Below, one piece after another: positions 23,129 to 32,655 of a DNA stretch of 64,000 bases. The notes beneath the pieces were generated by a model. That model did not search any database. It worked only from the letters and a program-made list of their open reading frames with translations, and had not been told where the DNA came from. The stretch is taken from contig NW_003314270.1 of assembly GCF_000143415.4 (NCBI RefSeq), positions 186,001-250,000 on the forward strand. The letters are read 5' to 3'. Position 1 is the first letter of the stretch. Every line of letters starts with the position of its first letter. The translations under genes were made by a program, and so were the position numbers. The DNA is from Selaginella moellendorffii. Its lineage: Eukaryota > Streptophyta > Lycopodiopsida > Selaginellales > Selaginellaceae.

Positions 23129-23413
23129 ATGAGGAGATTTAGCATCACTTTCATTGTGGCGATGGTGATACTACTACATTTGCAGCTTCACTTCGTATGG
23201 CCTCTCTTTGGTAGTTCTTCCTCGGCCACTGCACCATTCACAATCAACAAGGGGATTGTGAGAAAGCTGCTGGAGGAAGCTCCTCCTCCAAATCCTAGTA
23301 AGTATTCGTTTGAAAATCTTTAGCTTTCTCTTTACCATCGCTGCAAATTTCCAGCCGAATTTGGAGAATTTCGACCGGGGAATCGTCAGCCACCCCTCTG
23401 CTGCAACCCATAA
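23129..23413 (+). CDS. Secreted peptide precursor, copy A (FRP...PPxCCxP family)
   Basis: Two exons, 23129-23297 and 23355-23413, are separated by a 57-base GT-AG intron (GTAAGT ... TTCCAG) and encode 75 residues. Exon 1 holds a signal peptide (MRRFSITFIVAMVILLHLQL) and a variable spacer (ATAPFTINKGIVRKLLEE, APPPNP). Exon 2 encodes the C-terminal peptide EFGEFRPGNRQPPLCCNP and a stop. Three further forward copies and three inverted relics lie in 24-33 kb, with the same intron position and phase, which supports the model better than the single-exon frame. The architecture (signal peptide, variable spacer, conserved Pro-rich C-terminus) is that of plant secreted signalling peptides. The start of the C-terminal block resembles CEP peptides (FRPxN), but the Cys-Cys ending does not. 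No named family is assigned. Confidence 0.65.
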
Positions 23414-24124
23414 AACGCGATTCGAAAAGCCCCATCCCATATCTCACAACGGGAAATGCTGACTTCACAAAGATAAAGAACTAAGAATCACAAAGATATC
23501 CTTAACATTTTTCTCTTGTATAAAACAATGGACAGCTCCGTACAGTCCGGAATAAATAGAAAGGTAGCATACTTCTGCAAAACTACTATGCTCTAGAATT
23601 ACCCGGTGGAGCTCGCGGCCAACTTCGGTGAGAGAATGGACAAGGCCAGCTGATTATTCTCTCGAATAATCAAGCATTGGGTGGCAATTTATCCATCGTG
23701 AGAATGAACAAGGTAGCCAAGGAGCTGCTCATGCAGATGGTGGCCAAGCATCCCGTGGTCACAAATGTGCGTTGCAGGGAATCTGAGCGCATGCAATGGC
23801 TGGGGCTTAACTAATACACAGGGACACTACAATGGCAGCTTGAATGGCATCCCCTGTTGTTGTTACGACTGGAAGTCCTGAACCATCTTTGACCAGAGCT
23901 GTAACGTTTTCTTTCGGTCTTGGAGTGGTGTTGGTGAGATTGTGTTCTTGAAAATATTTCTAATACTACTTGAACTATATGAACGACTACATACGAAACA
24001 CAGCAGGATCAAATTCTGTCCCGTGCAAGTTGTCATGTTCTCAGAGGAAAGTCCATGTTCATTTTGTACGAGTCATGTTTGATCTTCGAGCATACTTTAC
24101 ATGAATTAGAAATATATTTTGGGG

Positions 24125-24300
24125 TTAGAAGAAAACTTTGCGAACTGGTTTTGAATCTTGTGGCTGTGAGACTGCGGAAGAAGTCAAAGAGAAGCCAAGT
24201 AGAAAGTTGCAAATGTTTATCACCAGCAGTGTTGCAATTCTTGCTGATTGTGCGGCAACATGTGAACTCCTATCCCACATGATTGGTGGTAATCTTTTTT
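24125..24300 (-). pseudogene. Inverted relic of the peptide gene family (relic F)
   Basis: On the minus strand this region aligns with exon 1 of the peptide genes. It contains tggtgataaacatttgcaac and cttctctttgacttcttcc, corresponding to the AMVILLHL and LLFDSSS coding blocks of the forward copies, and ends caaaaccagttcg like the relic at 31880-32230. There is no start codon in frame and no usable exon 2. Confidence 0.5.
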
Positions 24301-24678
24301 TTATTCTGTGTAAATTTGCCACAAGGAACAATCCTAGTTTGCCGAGTAGTACATATATTTATTCAAGTCATGTAAATTTTTGTGGAGGTGCAAAGTTACG
24401 TAATCAAGTCAGAACCGGGGCTTTTCCGAAGGCGAGCCTGGGGTGGTGGACCAAGACGAAAAAGACGCTCCAGATGCATGGGGTGAAGAACTTGAGTCCC
24501 GTGTCCGACTTGATCTTGACAAATCTTCAATCTCCGTTATCAGGCGGATAACCACGAGTTTAGATCTTTTTAAGAGCTTACCTTTTAACGAAGAAGCCAT
24601 TTGCCTAGTGGCCGCGTGTTGCATTGCAGCTTGTGATAAATGCATAGTGCTCGCAGAGATCTCACAAAACCAGAAAGG

Positions 24679-24934
24679 ATGAGAAGATTTCATAAGGCTT
24701 TTATCACGGCGATGGTGATACTACTACATTTGGAATGTCACTTCTCAGGTGGTACTCGCGTTCTTTTTAATAGTTCTTCATCAACAATCAACGAGCTTCA
24801 AAATGAGTGAGAGCTGTGGCAGTCTGAGGACGGGTATCTTAGTAAGTTTTCGAATAAAAATCTTTCGCTTTCTGATCTTGCTCAAGTTTCTAGCGGATGC
24901 TCAAGGATTGCCACCCTCCTGTTCCAACCTCTAA
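24679..24934 (+). pseudogene. Peptide precursor copy B, nonsense and deletion
   Basis: The exon structure matches the family (24679-24841 and 24894-24934, same splice phase). It starts MRRFHKAFITAMVILLHLEC. After STINELQNE an in-frame TGA replaces the Arg codon found in copy D. Exon 2 is 18 bases shorter than the 59-base exon of copies A, C and D, and encodes only TDAQGLPPSCSNL, so the second Cys of the CC pair is lost. Upstream, the shared promoter block lacks the gggctagtcaat core. It is a pseudogene, or at best encodes a truncated secreted peptide. Confidence 0.6.
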
Positions 24935-25373
24935 CGGACGAAGAATCACAGCCGAAGACTGGGCTGCCTCAAGCTTCGGTCAAGAAGCTGCTAGTACCTT
25001 GTATGAAATTTGCTATGTTATTCTAAATTTGTTTTTCGTTCATGATCCCTCAAATGTTAATTTGATGTTGTTGTTGTTGTTGGTATTATTCCTCTGCTTG
25101 CTTTGGCCATGAACCCCATCTTCATGATCATTATCATCCATCCCATGCATTAGAGAACTAGAAAATGGTTCTACCACTGATGAATCATGCTCAGCAACAC
25201 CATTATCCAAAGACAAAAGCTCCCTTCCGCACAAAGCTGAAAAAGGCAATGCTTTGGCAAATGCAACAAGAAACACCACCAAAGCAGACTTCACTAGAGC
25301 TTAATAATGCCTGCTGATTGCTTATGGTTGAGAATACTCATTGATTACACCCCTGTGTTAAGTAGGGCAAAAT

Positions 25374-25442
25374 GTCAGGATGGCCGGTCTAAGTTGGTAG
25401 ACTCAACCTCACGAGGGTGTGTGTTCCAATTCCACTTTGACA
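25374..25442 (+). pseudogene. tRNA-Leu-derived relic
   Basis: The stretch begins GTCAGGATGGCC, then GGTCTAAG, GACTCAA, a variable-arm-like CCTCACGAGGGTG, TTCCAATTCCAC and ends TTTGACA. This is the order of a plant tRNA-Leu(CAA): acceptor stem, D arm, anticodon region, long variable arm, T arm. The D loop is shortened, the 3' half of the anticodon stem is missing and the B box is mutated, so it cannot be functional. It may be a dead tRNA gene or the head of a tRNA-derived SINE. Confidence 0.6.
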
Positions 25443-26365
25443 GTTAGTTACATTCATCCAGCACACAGTTTTATAGAGTTGTAAAGTTGACAGTAGCAAG
25501 GTGGTAGAAGAATACTGTTCAATTTGGTGTACTGCATTTGCAACTTCATGCAATACATTGAACTGCCCCGTCAAAGGCTAGTTATAGCCTTATGGTTATC
25601 TCTTTGCCTCATACTTCAAGCAACACTGGTCGTCTTTGGTGGCCGGTTTGGGTGCCAACCTCCGAATGGCTTCAACTTAAAGTAGAGAACTAAAGGTTTT
25701 TCCGCATATGTTCAGGCAGGCACAACGAACAGCCTTAGCCGTTAAAGCCTGGGAAGCAATGCCCGGTAATTCTTTGCTTCGTTGGAAGTAGTACTCTTGC
25801 ATTGGGGTAAGGGACGAACCGAATATTTTCAATTAATAGTGGTGCAAAATCTAGTGACTGAGGTCGAGAGATCAAGGAGAGGTTTGCAATGCAAGGTGGC
25901 TGGCTGTCTCATGAAATCCTGGGTCGGAGTTAATCTTGGGAGGTGCTGCACTCGCTAGCACTTAATCTCGCGAGCTCTTCTCTTTTGCTCGGTTGCTGGG
26001 AGGCGAGTTCCTGCTGCAAAGCGAGCGCTTCTCTCCCGGCGAGTGCTCCTATTCCTGCAAGCTTCCTGTTGCTTGAACGGAACTGACTTGGATGTATTGC
26101 ATAGTGGCCCCATGATCGTGGGCTTATCCATTTGTTGGGTTTCTCATCTGCTATTGCTTTATTCAAGCCATGAAATTTGTTGTGGAGGTGCTGTACAGAC
26201 CACAACAGAACTATTTTACATTATCAAGTCAGAAACGTGTCCAAGTGACAAATCTTCAGTCTCCTTTTTCAGGCGGATAACCACGAGTTTAGATTTTAAC
26301 TGCTTTCTTTGTGAAAAAGCTTGCCTTTTGACGAAGAAGCTTACGAGTAAGAATTTGCCACTCCC

Positions 26366-26400
26366 TAGTGGGCTAGTCAATACACCGCATGCTACATTGC
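26366..26400 (+). promoter_or_regulatory. Conserved upstream block of peptide gene C
   Basis: This reads cctagtgggctagtcaat followed by acaccgcatgctacattgc, almost the same as the block before copy D. The gggctagtcaat core starts 72 bases before the ATG. Confidence 0.5.
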
Positions 26401-26441
26401 AGCTATAAATGGATAGTGCTGGGAGAGATGGGTCAGAAAGG

Positions 26442-26752
26442 ATGAGGAGGAGATTTCATAAGGCTTTTATCATGGAGATGGTGATACTACTACAATTGGA
26501 ACGTCACTTGGCAGGTGCTACTCGTGTTCTCTTTGATAGTTCTTCATCAACCACTGCACCATTCACACTCAGCGAGCGTCGAAATGTGTGGAGAGTGCGA
26601 AAACTGCTGGACTCCCCATCAAATGTGGACTGGCAGAGTCGTGGTAATTTTTCATGTGAAAGTCTTTTAGTTTTCTATTGCTCAATTTTCTAGCAGTCGA
26701 TCGAAATTTTCGACCGAAGAGTCGCCAGCCACCCTCCTGTTGCAAGCCATAA
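26442..26752 (+). CDS. Secreted peptide precursor, copy C
   Basis: Exons 26442-26643 and 26694-26752 are joined at the same codon phase as copies A and D, giving 86 residues. Exon 1 has the signal peptide (MRRRFHKAFIMEMVILLQLE) and the family spacer GATRVLFDSSSSTTAPFTL, followed by a longer variable part. Exon 2 is exactly 59 bases and ends NFRPKSRQPPSCCKP plus stop. The unspliced frame stops shortly inside the intron and would omit this conserved end. Purifying selection on the exon 2 frame is suggested because the three intact copies differ by substitutions but not by length. The function is inferred as a secreted signalling or defence peptide only. Confidence 0.62.
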
Positions 26753-27773
26753 AGGAAAGAATCAAAGACTCAACTCATGAATAATTTGCTGATTGCGGCA
26801 TTTGGTTATTTAATTTTTAAAAATATTTTCGAAATGATATTAAAACTTGATCTATGTTAGATTGTTATTGTAACATTCGCACAGAGACTGGAGACATTGC
26901 AATTACATCTACTACGTTTCAGCAAGCTTACAAACCAAGAAATATACCGGGGCAAATTCGCTATTTTAGAATGGCGCTGGTGATGAGTGGCTGGATCTTC
27001 CATCGCTAGCAGCTGGGATCAGTAGCAGAGGGAGTTTTCTTGATCGATTTTGTATCCCTTATTGTGTAAAGGATGAGAGAAACAGAATCTTTTCATATTC
27101 CTGTAGAGTCTTTTCTTGCATAAGATAGCTGTTAAATTTAATCCGTCCATTCAAAATCTAACGGTTCGGGTGGGCCCAAACAAGTGAGCACTGAAGATTG
27201 TGGAATGACTCTGACGGATAAATGTGAGAAATCCCAGATCAAGAGGAAAACAACAATTGCCTATGGCCGGGTAAGTCCTTTGACCGGCCCAATCCAATCT
27301 CCACTTTCCAAGAACAACAGCACCTCTATAAGGCATTGCAATCATCCGATGATCACCAGGGCCCAATGGGCAGGATTTGCACAGCACTTTTTAGAAGGAG
27401 CTTGTAGGCTTGGAAGGGACTAGCAACAAAAGAAGTGATCTTTTGCATTCTTTCCACACAGGAATGCTACTTGAGCTCCACTGCCTGATTGACGTGCTTG
27501 AGATGCTGACCATGAAGCAGAGATTAGACGAGCTTCCTACCTGCTTGCAAGACTCAGGATGAGCTTCCTGTAGATCTTCTCATCACTTCAAATATAATAT
27601 CACTATTTGGAGAGGGCTACAAAACCTGCAAAAGCTATATCAACCAAAGAATATGTTAAATATATACTTGGAGTGTTTAAATTATAAATATGTTTATAAT
27701 TTATAAACAGCTAGATTATACTTTGGTTTGCAATTAGAATTAGGGCACAAGGTTACTTACATTCCCGCGCAGG
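26753..27773. other. Intergenic, no supported gene
   Basis: AT-rich sequence lies between peptide gene C and the F-box gene. One open frame of about 80 codons at 27184-27423 lacks an ATG and any recognisable motif. Confidence 0.4.
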
Positions 27774-28823
27774 ATGCCGCAAAGAGGAGCGATCTCCAGC
27801 GGCAAATTCGTGGCAGAGCTGGAGCTCGTCTTCTTCAGGCTGTCGGCGATCGATCTGTGCCAGGCCAGGTGCGTGTGCCGCGAATGGCGACGAGCAATCG
27901 ACGATCCCAGCTTCCGCCAAGGCTACGCGCGCTCCCACCGCTGCATCCCTCACCTCTGCCTCCTCCTCGACTCTGGATCCCTCCTTGTCAAGCCGGTGGA
28001 GCCGAATTCCCCGCGCTGCGAGTGGCGCCACTTCCAGACGCTCCCCACGGACATGACCATCGCCAGCACCGACGCGGGCTTGCTGTGCCTGGCCACCTTT
28101 GCGAAGTGGTGGGTGCCATCCTCCATCTTCGTGTGGCGCTACAGCGATCTCAACTCCTCCCCGGCGAGAGTTCCTTTGCCGCCAGTGAACAACCATGACA
28201 CGGACTTGACGGTGTACCGCCGCGAGAGGGATCGATCCACGCGAGAGTTTTGCGTCGCAAGCTTCGACCGGCCATCGCTCGCCTTCTACATCTACGACTC
28301 GGCGTCGGGCGAGTGGTCCTTGCGTGAGAACGAAGACTACCCAGACTCAGGGGCCATGCTCGACGAGAATGGGTTCTATCCGATCCTGGATCACGGCGAG
28401 GTGGTGGTGCTCTGCACAGATACCTGGAGCCTCGCGAGATACAACGTGTGGCATGATTCCTGGCGCATTTTCAAGCTTGATAGCTGCGAGTTGGAGTTCG
28501 GAGAGACGTGGTCCTTGCTTCAGCTGGATCGGGATCGGCTGTTCGTGGTTAGTGACGAAGGACAGGCGGAAGATCGCGAGGGGCTGATTGTCGCTGAGAG
28601 GCGGGGAGACAAGTGGGAGATTGTTTCGAGGCGAGACGAAGAGTTTGATGATTTGCTGGTGAGAGCGAGAGAGGTGTGCACTGATGGGAGCAACAGTATA
28701 TGGCTGGTTGACCGGGTTAACTCGCGGATTGTGCACTTTGGAGTCGATTCCAGGAGCTGGTCATTGGAGGAGGCGCCCGACGGTGTGACAGGATTCAAGG
28801 AGCTTGCTTGGTTCTCTTGTTAG
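27774..28823 (+). CDS. F-box protein with kelch-like/F-box-associated C-terminus
   Basis: A single-exon protein of 349 residues. The N-terminal F-box-like segment reads ELELVFFRLSAIDLCQARCV then CREWRRAIDDPSFRQGYA. The start is degenerate (no canonical LPxxL), but the CRxVCREWR core is intact. The C-terminal part has repeated beta-strand blocks (FVWRYSDLNSSPARVPLPP, FYIYDSASGEWSL, LARYNVWHDSWRIFKL, IVAERRGDKWEIVSR, IVHFGVDSRSWSLEEAP) typical of the kelch-like half of plant F-box proteins. Such proteins are substrate-recognition subunits of SCF E3 ubiquitin ligases and bind SKP1 through the F-box. A truncated copy of its 5' end lies at 30141-30295. The substrate is unknown. Confidence 0.85.
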   Translation: MPQRGAISSGKFVAELELVFFRLSAIDLCQARCVCREWRRAIDDPSFRQGYARSHRCIPHLCLLLDSGSLLVKPVEPNSPRCEWRHFQTLPTDMTIASTDAGLLCLATFAKWWVPSSIFVWRYSDLNSSPARVPLPPVNNHDTDLTVYRRERDRSTREFCVASFDRPSLAFYIYDSASGEWSLRENEDYPDSGAMLDENGFYPILDHGEVVVLCTDTWSLARYNVWHDSWRIFKLDSCELEFGETWSLLQLDRDRLFVVSDEGQAEDREGLIVAERRGDKWEIVSRRDEEFDDLLVRAREVCTDGSNSIWLVDRVNSRIVHFGVDSRSWSLEEAPDGVTGFKELAWFSC

Positions 28824-29360
28824 TGCTGAAAACTGGGAGCTCTTCTCGAAGAAGATCCAGGAGCTGTGAGCTACTGCTGTGATGATCGGCATCGGGTGGT
28901 AAATCGCTGCTTTGGGAAAAACAAGATTGAGCATGTTTGTGACACTGACGAAAAGTGTGCAAAGTTCGCGAGAGGAAGAAAAGTGGTGCCGAATTTCCGG
29001 GTGTGATAAACGCGCCTCCTTCCACAGAAGCAAGAAAAGGTTTGTCTTCCGATGAGTTTCATGATTGTGCCAAGGCAGGAGAGATTTTGGTCTACCGGCT
29101 GGAGGTCTTGGGAGCTCAAATGGTAATAATGGGTACTTCTCTCTTTGTGAAGTAGCCTGCGCTCGCGGATTTATTAGTTTCGGTCGATCGATCTCAAGCC
29201 GTGCACTGTGCAATGCGCTCGAATTGCTTAGTTAATCTTGAAACAATTTCTACGTTTGAGCTGGAGTGGGGACGTGGCAGTGATTTTTGAAGCTGTGTCG
29301 CGGTTAGTACTACTTGAACTATATGAATGAATATGAAACAGAAGAAAGTTGTGACTTTGC
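28824..29360. other. F-box gene 3' flank
   Basis: No gene is supported. Open frames on both strands (up to 150 codons on the minus strand) overlap the F-box 3' region and show no motif. Confidence 0.35.
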
Positions 29361-29364
29361 AGCC

Positions 29365-29535
29365 GAACTGGTTTCGAAGCTTGTGGTTATGAGACTGCGG
29401 AGAGTAGCAAGTTGGAAATGTTTTATCACCATATAAGTGTTACAAAATATCTTCATTCTTGCTGATTGTGTGACCATTTCTCATGAAGCTGCAACATGAT
29501 TGGTGGTGATAAATTTGCCAAAAGGAACACCCCTG
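29365..29535 (-). pseudogene. Inverted relic of the peptide gene family (relic G)
   Basis: The minus strand shows atatggtgataaaacatttc, caacttgctactc and caagcttcgaaaccagttcg, matching relics F and E across the signal-peptide and spacer coding region. The reading frame is destroyed. It shares flanking sequence (tgattggtggt, aaatttgccaaaagg) with relic F, so the two derive from one duplicated unit. Confidence 0.45.
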
Positions 29536-29730
29536 GGAAGTCGAGTGTCGGTGTATACGTTGGAAACACAATGTCTACATACATTGTTGTTTCCTCCTCT
29601 TCTATATATTTATTCAAGTTATGTAAGGTTTTGTATATGATGATAAAACATTTCTCGTTTGCTATGTTTCTTGTTCTGTAACACAACACCAGAAGAAGAA
29701 CTGTGGTCAAAGACGGTCCAATACTTCCAG

Positions 29731-29988
29731 TCATAGCGCATAACCATGCAACAACGAGGCCAAGGCATAGCTTACAGTGTCCCTGCTTATTAAGCCCGCT
29801 TTCAAGCTTTCATCGTACCTGCGATGGACACGTGTAAGCACGGAATGCTTGGCAACCATCCGTATGAACTGATACTTGTTCATCCTCACGATGGATGAAT
29901 CAACGCCTGATGGTTGATTATTATTCTGGCTGGGTTCTCTCACCAAAGTTGGCAATGGCGGTAGTAACCGAGATTGCATCGGAGCCAT
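29731..29988 (-). CDS. Hypothetical small ORF, 85 residues
   Basis: An ATG-initiated minus-strand ORF starts MAPMQSRLLPPLPTLVREPS, contains KYQFIRMVAKHSVLTRVHRR and ends VSYALASLLHGYAL. It has a basic central part and no signal peptide. I recognise no family. It lies between peptide relic G and the truncated F-box copy, a region rich in gene fragments, so it may also be a fragment. Confidence 0.25.
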   Translation of the reverse strand: MAPMQSRLLPPLPTLVREPSQNNNQPSGVDSSIVRMNKYQFIRMVAKHSVLTRVHRRYDESLKAGLISRDTVSYALASLLHGYAL

Positions 29989-30119
29989 TTAGCTTGGTAA
30001 ACGCCACTCCACTCTACCCTGTCAGGTGACAGTTCCGAGCCTCACGCTCAACTTTTCTGTCAAGGCCTCTAGCTCATTCTCGTCACATCATTTGGAATCC
30101 CGAATGCGTTTCTAAAGAG

Positions 30120-30300
30120 CACCTTTAAGTCTATCAAAGGATGTGGCAAAGAGGAGCGTGGCAGCTCATCTTCTTCAGGATGTCAGCAATCAATCTGTGC
30201 CAGGCTTGCATGTGCCGCAAATGGCGAGAGCAATTAACGATCCCAGCTTCTGCCAAGGCTATGCGCTGCATCCCTCACCTCTCACCTCTCCAATCAAACG
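30120..30300 (+). pseudogene. Truncated 5' copy of the F-box gene
   Basis: Sequence from 30141 matches the start of the F-box gene at 27774: aaagaggagcg, tcttcttcagga, tgtgccagg, gatcccagcttc and gctgcatccctcacctct are all shared. Internal deletions remove the region between GAWQ and LIFF and parts of the F-box. Homology stops at about 30295, and the remaining kelch-like part is absent. The copy retains an ATG, but the protein would be about 60 residues and non-functional as an SCF adaptor. Confidence 0.7.
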
Positions 30301-30329
30301 TTAAAATTGGTTTAAGACCAACGGCTTAG

Positions 30330-30960
30330 ATTGGTTCAGAGGTTTGCAAACCAAACAATATCAGTAGAGGTGGCATTGTGCGCGCCATTCTTCTTGCAGC
30401 TGCCAACACTGTCGCGGCTCCTGCCTTAATCTGCAACCTCGGGATTTGCTTCATGAGCTCTACGACGCAAGGATGAGCCTGATTTTCGCGTGCCCGGCAC
30501 TTACAAGGAAACCACCTAGTACTTACTTGAGAAATCCGGGCACTGGAAGATTCATTTGGAACATTGTATTAAAGTTTTGAGGCTTGCTGAAAAAACTTAT
30601 TCTTGCTTTGGTTGGTAAAAGATTAGTATTCTATATACAGCTGTAACTATCATGTGATTGAGGAAACATATACAATCTTACACCCATCTTTGTTTTTCCC
30701 TTGGAAGATATATTAACAACTAGAATATTTTAGATTATACTAGTTGAAAGTTGAGTATTCAAAACTTTCTAAAGGACTTCTACTTAGTTTAAAGGGTATA
30801 ACTGAATAAAGGCCGAAGGAGTTATTCATTTTTCTTTTCCACCTCCACCTCGGGCCACCAATGCATCTCATGGGAACTCACCTTGCTCTTGAATCCAATT
30901 GAATCTCATGAATAAACAATGAAAGGACACGCAAGTAAGTTTAAGGAAACCCGCTAGTTC
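30330..30960. other. Intergenic with unassigned GC-richer stretch
   Basis: Between 30370 and 30570 the plus strand has longer open stretches (for example LQPRDLLHELYDARMSLIF) that look like a gene fragment, but I cannot assign a family. The rest is AT-rich and empty. Confidence 0.3.
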
Positions 30961-30964
30961 ATTC

Positions 30965-31400
30965 TGAATGTTTTTTTTCCTTGCGATCTCTTTTGCAGGC
31001 ACCCCCAAGAGCTGCACTTCTTCATGTCCACCTTGCTCACAGCCTTGTGAGACTGCTTTCACAGCAGATGCTTCCTGGAACTGCGAGCATTTCAGCTGTG
31101 CCTCGAGATCTGCCCCTGCTGTGACAACCCCTGCACGAAGCGCCTCGCTTGTGGCCATTCTGTGTGGAGAGCCTTGCCCAAGTGTCTGCCGCCAGAAATC
31201 ACACACATGACTCTGCGGAGAGTGAGAGCTCTGACAGATTCATTGAGCTTACCGACTGCAGCCACATCTTCGAGGTGGCTATGCTTGACCAGTGGATGGA
31301 TATGGTCACAGTGCGGCAATCGCTCTCAAAACTTCCAATTCCATATCTGATTTTGCTAACACTTGGAAGTCCACAAGCTGTATAATTGGACAGCGTTCGT
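30965..31400 (+). pseudogene. Second NFX1-type zinc-finger (ZNFX1-like) relic
   Basis: The plus strand repeats the zinc-finger part of the relic at 10591-11860. It contains TPKSCTSSCPPCSQPCE, SWNCEHFSC, CGEPCPSVCRQK, DRFIELTDCSHIFEV and LDQWMDM, after an acceptor-like TTTTGCAG at about 30991-30998. Relative to the first relic it lacks the block between QPCE and SWNCEHF, and the LACGH region is in another frame. Homology fades after 31330. The copy is more truncated than the first and has no helicase, TPR or RZ part. Confidence 0.65.
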
Positions 31401-31879
31401 CCAGACGGAAGTCCATGCACAAGATTAGGCATGCAAATGCTAAGCAGGAAACAATACAAGAAAGCACGCCGCAGAAGCCATCGAACACGCTGGGAGAAAA
31501 AAAGCTGAATCTAGACTTGCTGGTCACAAATCAAGGCCATGAGTACGTCCCTTTGTTAAGTGATCAATTGCGGGATGAGGAAGTTAAAGCACGCAGTCAC
31601 TCATGCCCCTTATAGCCGACGAAGTCTGAAGCTTGCCAGCGCCACGGCTCAAGCACGCCCAGGCTATACTCCGCTCGACGTCGACTCCAACAGCTTAACT
31701 CGAGCTCCATCGCACCTCCAAGCAAATCTCTCCCGATCCAGGCGCGCATCAATTGGGGATCCGCGCTAAGGATGTGAGATTGCTCTCAGGCGCGACAGGA
31801 ACAACGCCAGCGCTCGAAGCTTGGAAGCATCGCCAGGTAGTGGTAGCCGTGGAGCGTGCCCACGGAAAGGTTCCCATCT

Positions 31880-32230
31880 CTATGTGAGGAATTTGCGCGG
31901 TGCCCCGCATTGTAAACTCTTCATCTTGTTGGTAGAAATTCTTGATATTGTACAAAAATTTGAAGCGTGGTAAAATAAATTATAGGTCTTCATCTGAAAA
32001 CTTAGGACTTTGATGATACCAAACTCGTTTTGAAGCTTGTTGATTGTGAGAGGTGTAGTGCCTGAGGAAGAAGTATCAAAGAGAAGCATTAAGTTGCAAA
32101 TGTTGGATCACCATCGCCATGGTGGAAGTGTTGCAGAATCTCCTCAAATGAGAACATGATTGTGTGGTTTTCACGTGCTGCAACACACAATATGTTTGAC
32201 TAGCCCACTAGGCATTGGCAGCCACTTGCA
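31880..32230 (-). pseudogene. Inverted relic of the peptide gene family (relic E)
   Basis: On the minus strand the family promoter words (cctagtgggctagtcaa, tgtgttgca) at about 32175-32215 are followed by a TTG in place of ATG, then gaggagattctgcaacac, gcgatggtgatccaacattt, and a frame slip before LLFDTSSSGTTPLTINKL. The splice donor is mutated (AAGTTT). A decayed exon 2 reads QEFLPTR then stop, compared with EFRPGNR in copy A. It is the best preserved of the inverted relics. Confidence 0.6.
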
Positions 32231-32572
32231 AGGTTGTGAGGACTAGTATTCTTGTCTTTGCATTTGACTCATACTTTTCGGGTACCACGGACTGAGTCTG
32301 CTTGTAAGATTTGTCCCAAGTTCATCTTTCAGATAACTTAGAGTAGGGAACAAGCCTAACTCAAGTGAGCTGGGACTAAACTTTCCAAGCCAGAAAAAAA
32401 TGAAGAAACTTGGAACTTACGGGTTCGAAATCTTGACAAATCTTTAGTCCTCGTTCTCGGGCGGAATCTGGAAACATGAGGAGTCAAATGCAAAAACTCA
32501 TGATAACTAGAAGTTTAGATTTTAACTGCTTTGTTGTTTTAACGAAGAAGATTGTAAGCATTTGCCACTGCC

Positions 32573-32611
32573 TAGTGGGCTAGTCAATCAATACACCGCG
32601 TGTTGCATTGC
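32573..32611 (+). promoter_or_regulatory. Conserved upstream block of peptide gene D
   Basis: This reads tagtgggctagtcaatcaat then acaccgcgtgttgcattg. It is the fullest version of the block shared with copies A and C and relic E. The core lies 79 bases before the ATG at 32656. Confidence 0.55.
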
Positions 32612-32655
32612 ATCTCCTGATAAATTGCAGAGATGGGTCTACAAAACCAGCAAAA

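Noticed and set aside
23560-23930. GC-rich stretch downstream of peptide gene A
   Set aside because: Short open pieces on the plus strand suggest a decayed gene fragment, but no motif could be assigned.
25040-25294. Minus-strand ORF with a signal-peptide-like start (KSALVVFLVAFAKALPFSA)
   Set aside because: It has no ATG in frame (it starts at GTG after a stop) and ends in a low-complexity Asn run. It was attractive next to the peptide cluster but is not supported.
25930-26205. Minus-strand GC-rich ORF (ALALQQELASQQPSKREELA)
   Set aside because: It may be a gene fragment, but no family, no splice context and no homologous copy in the window were found.
28761-29213. Minus-strand ORF of 150 codons after the F-box gene
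   Set aside because: There is no motif, it overlaps the F-box 3' end, and the composition is not coding-like.
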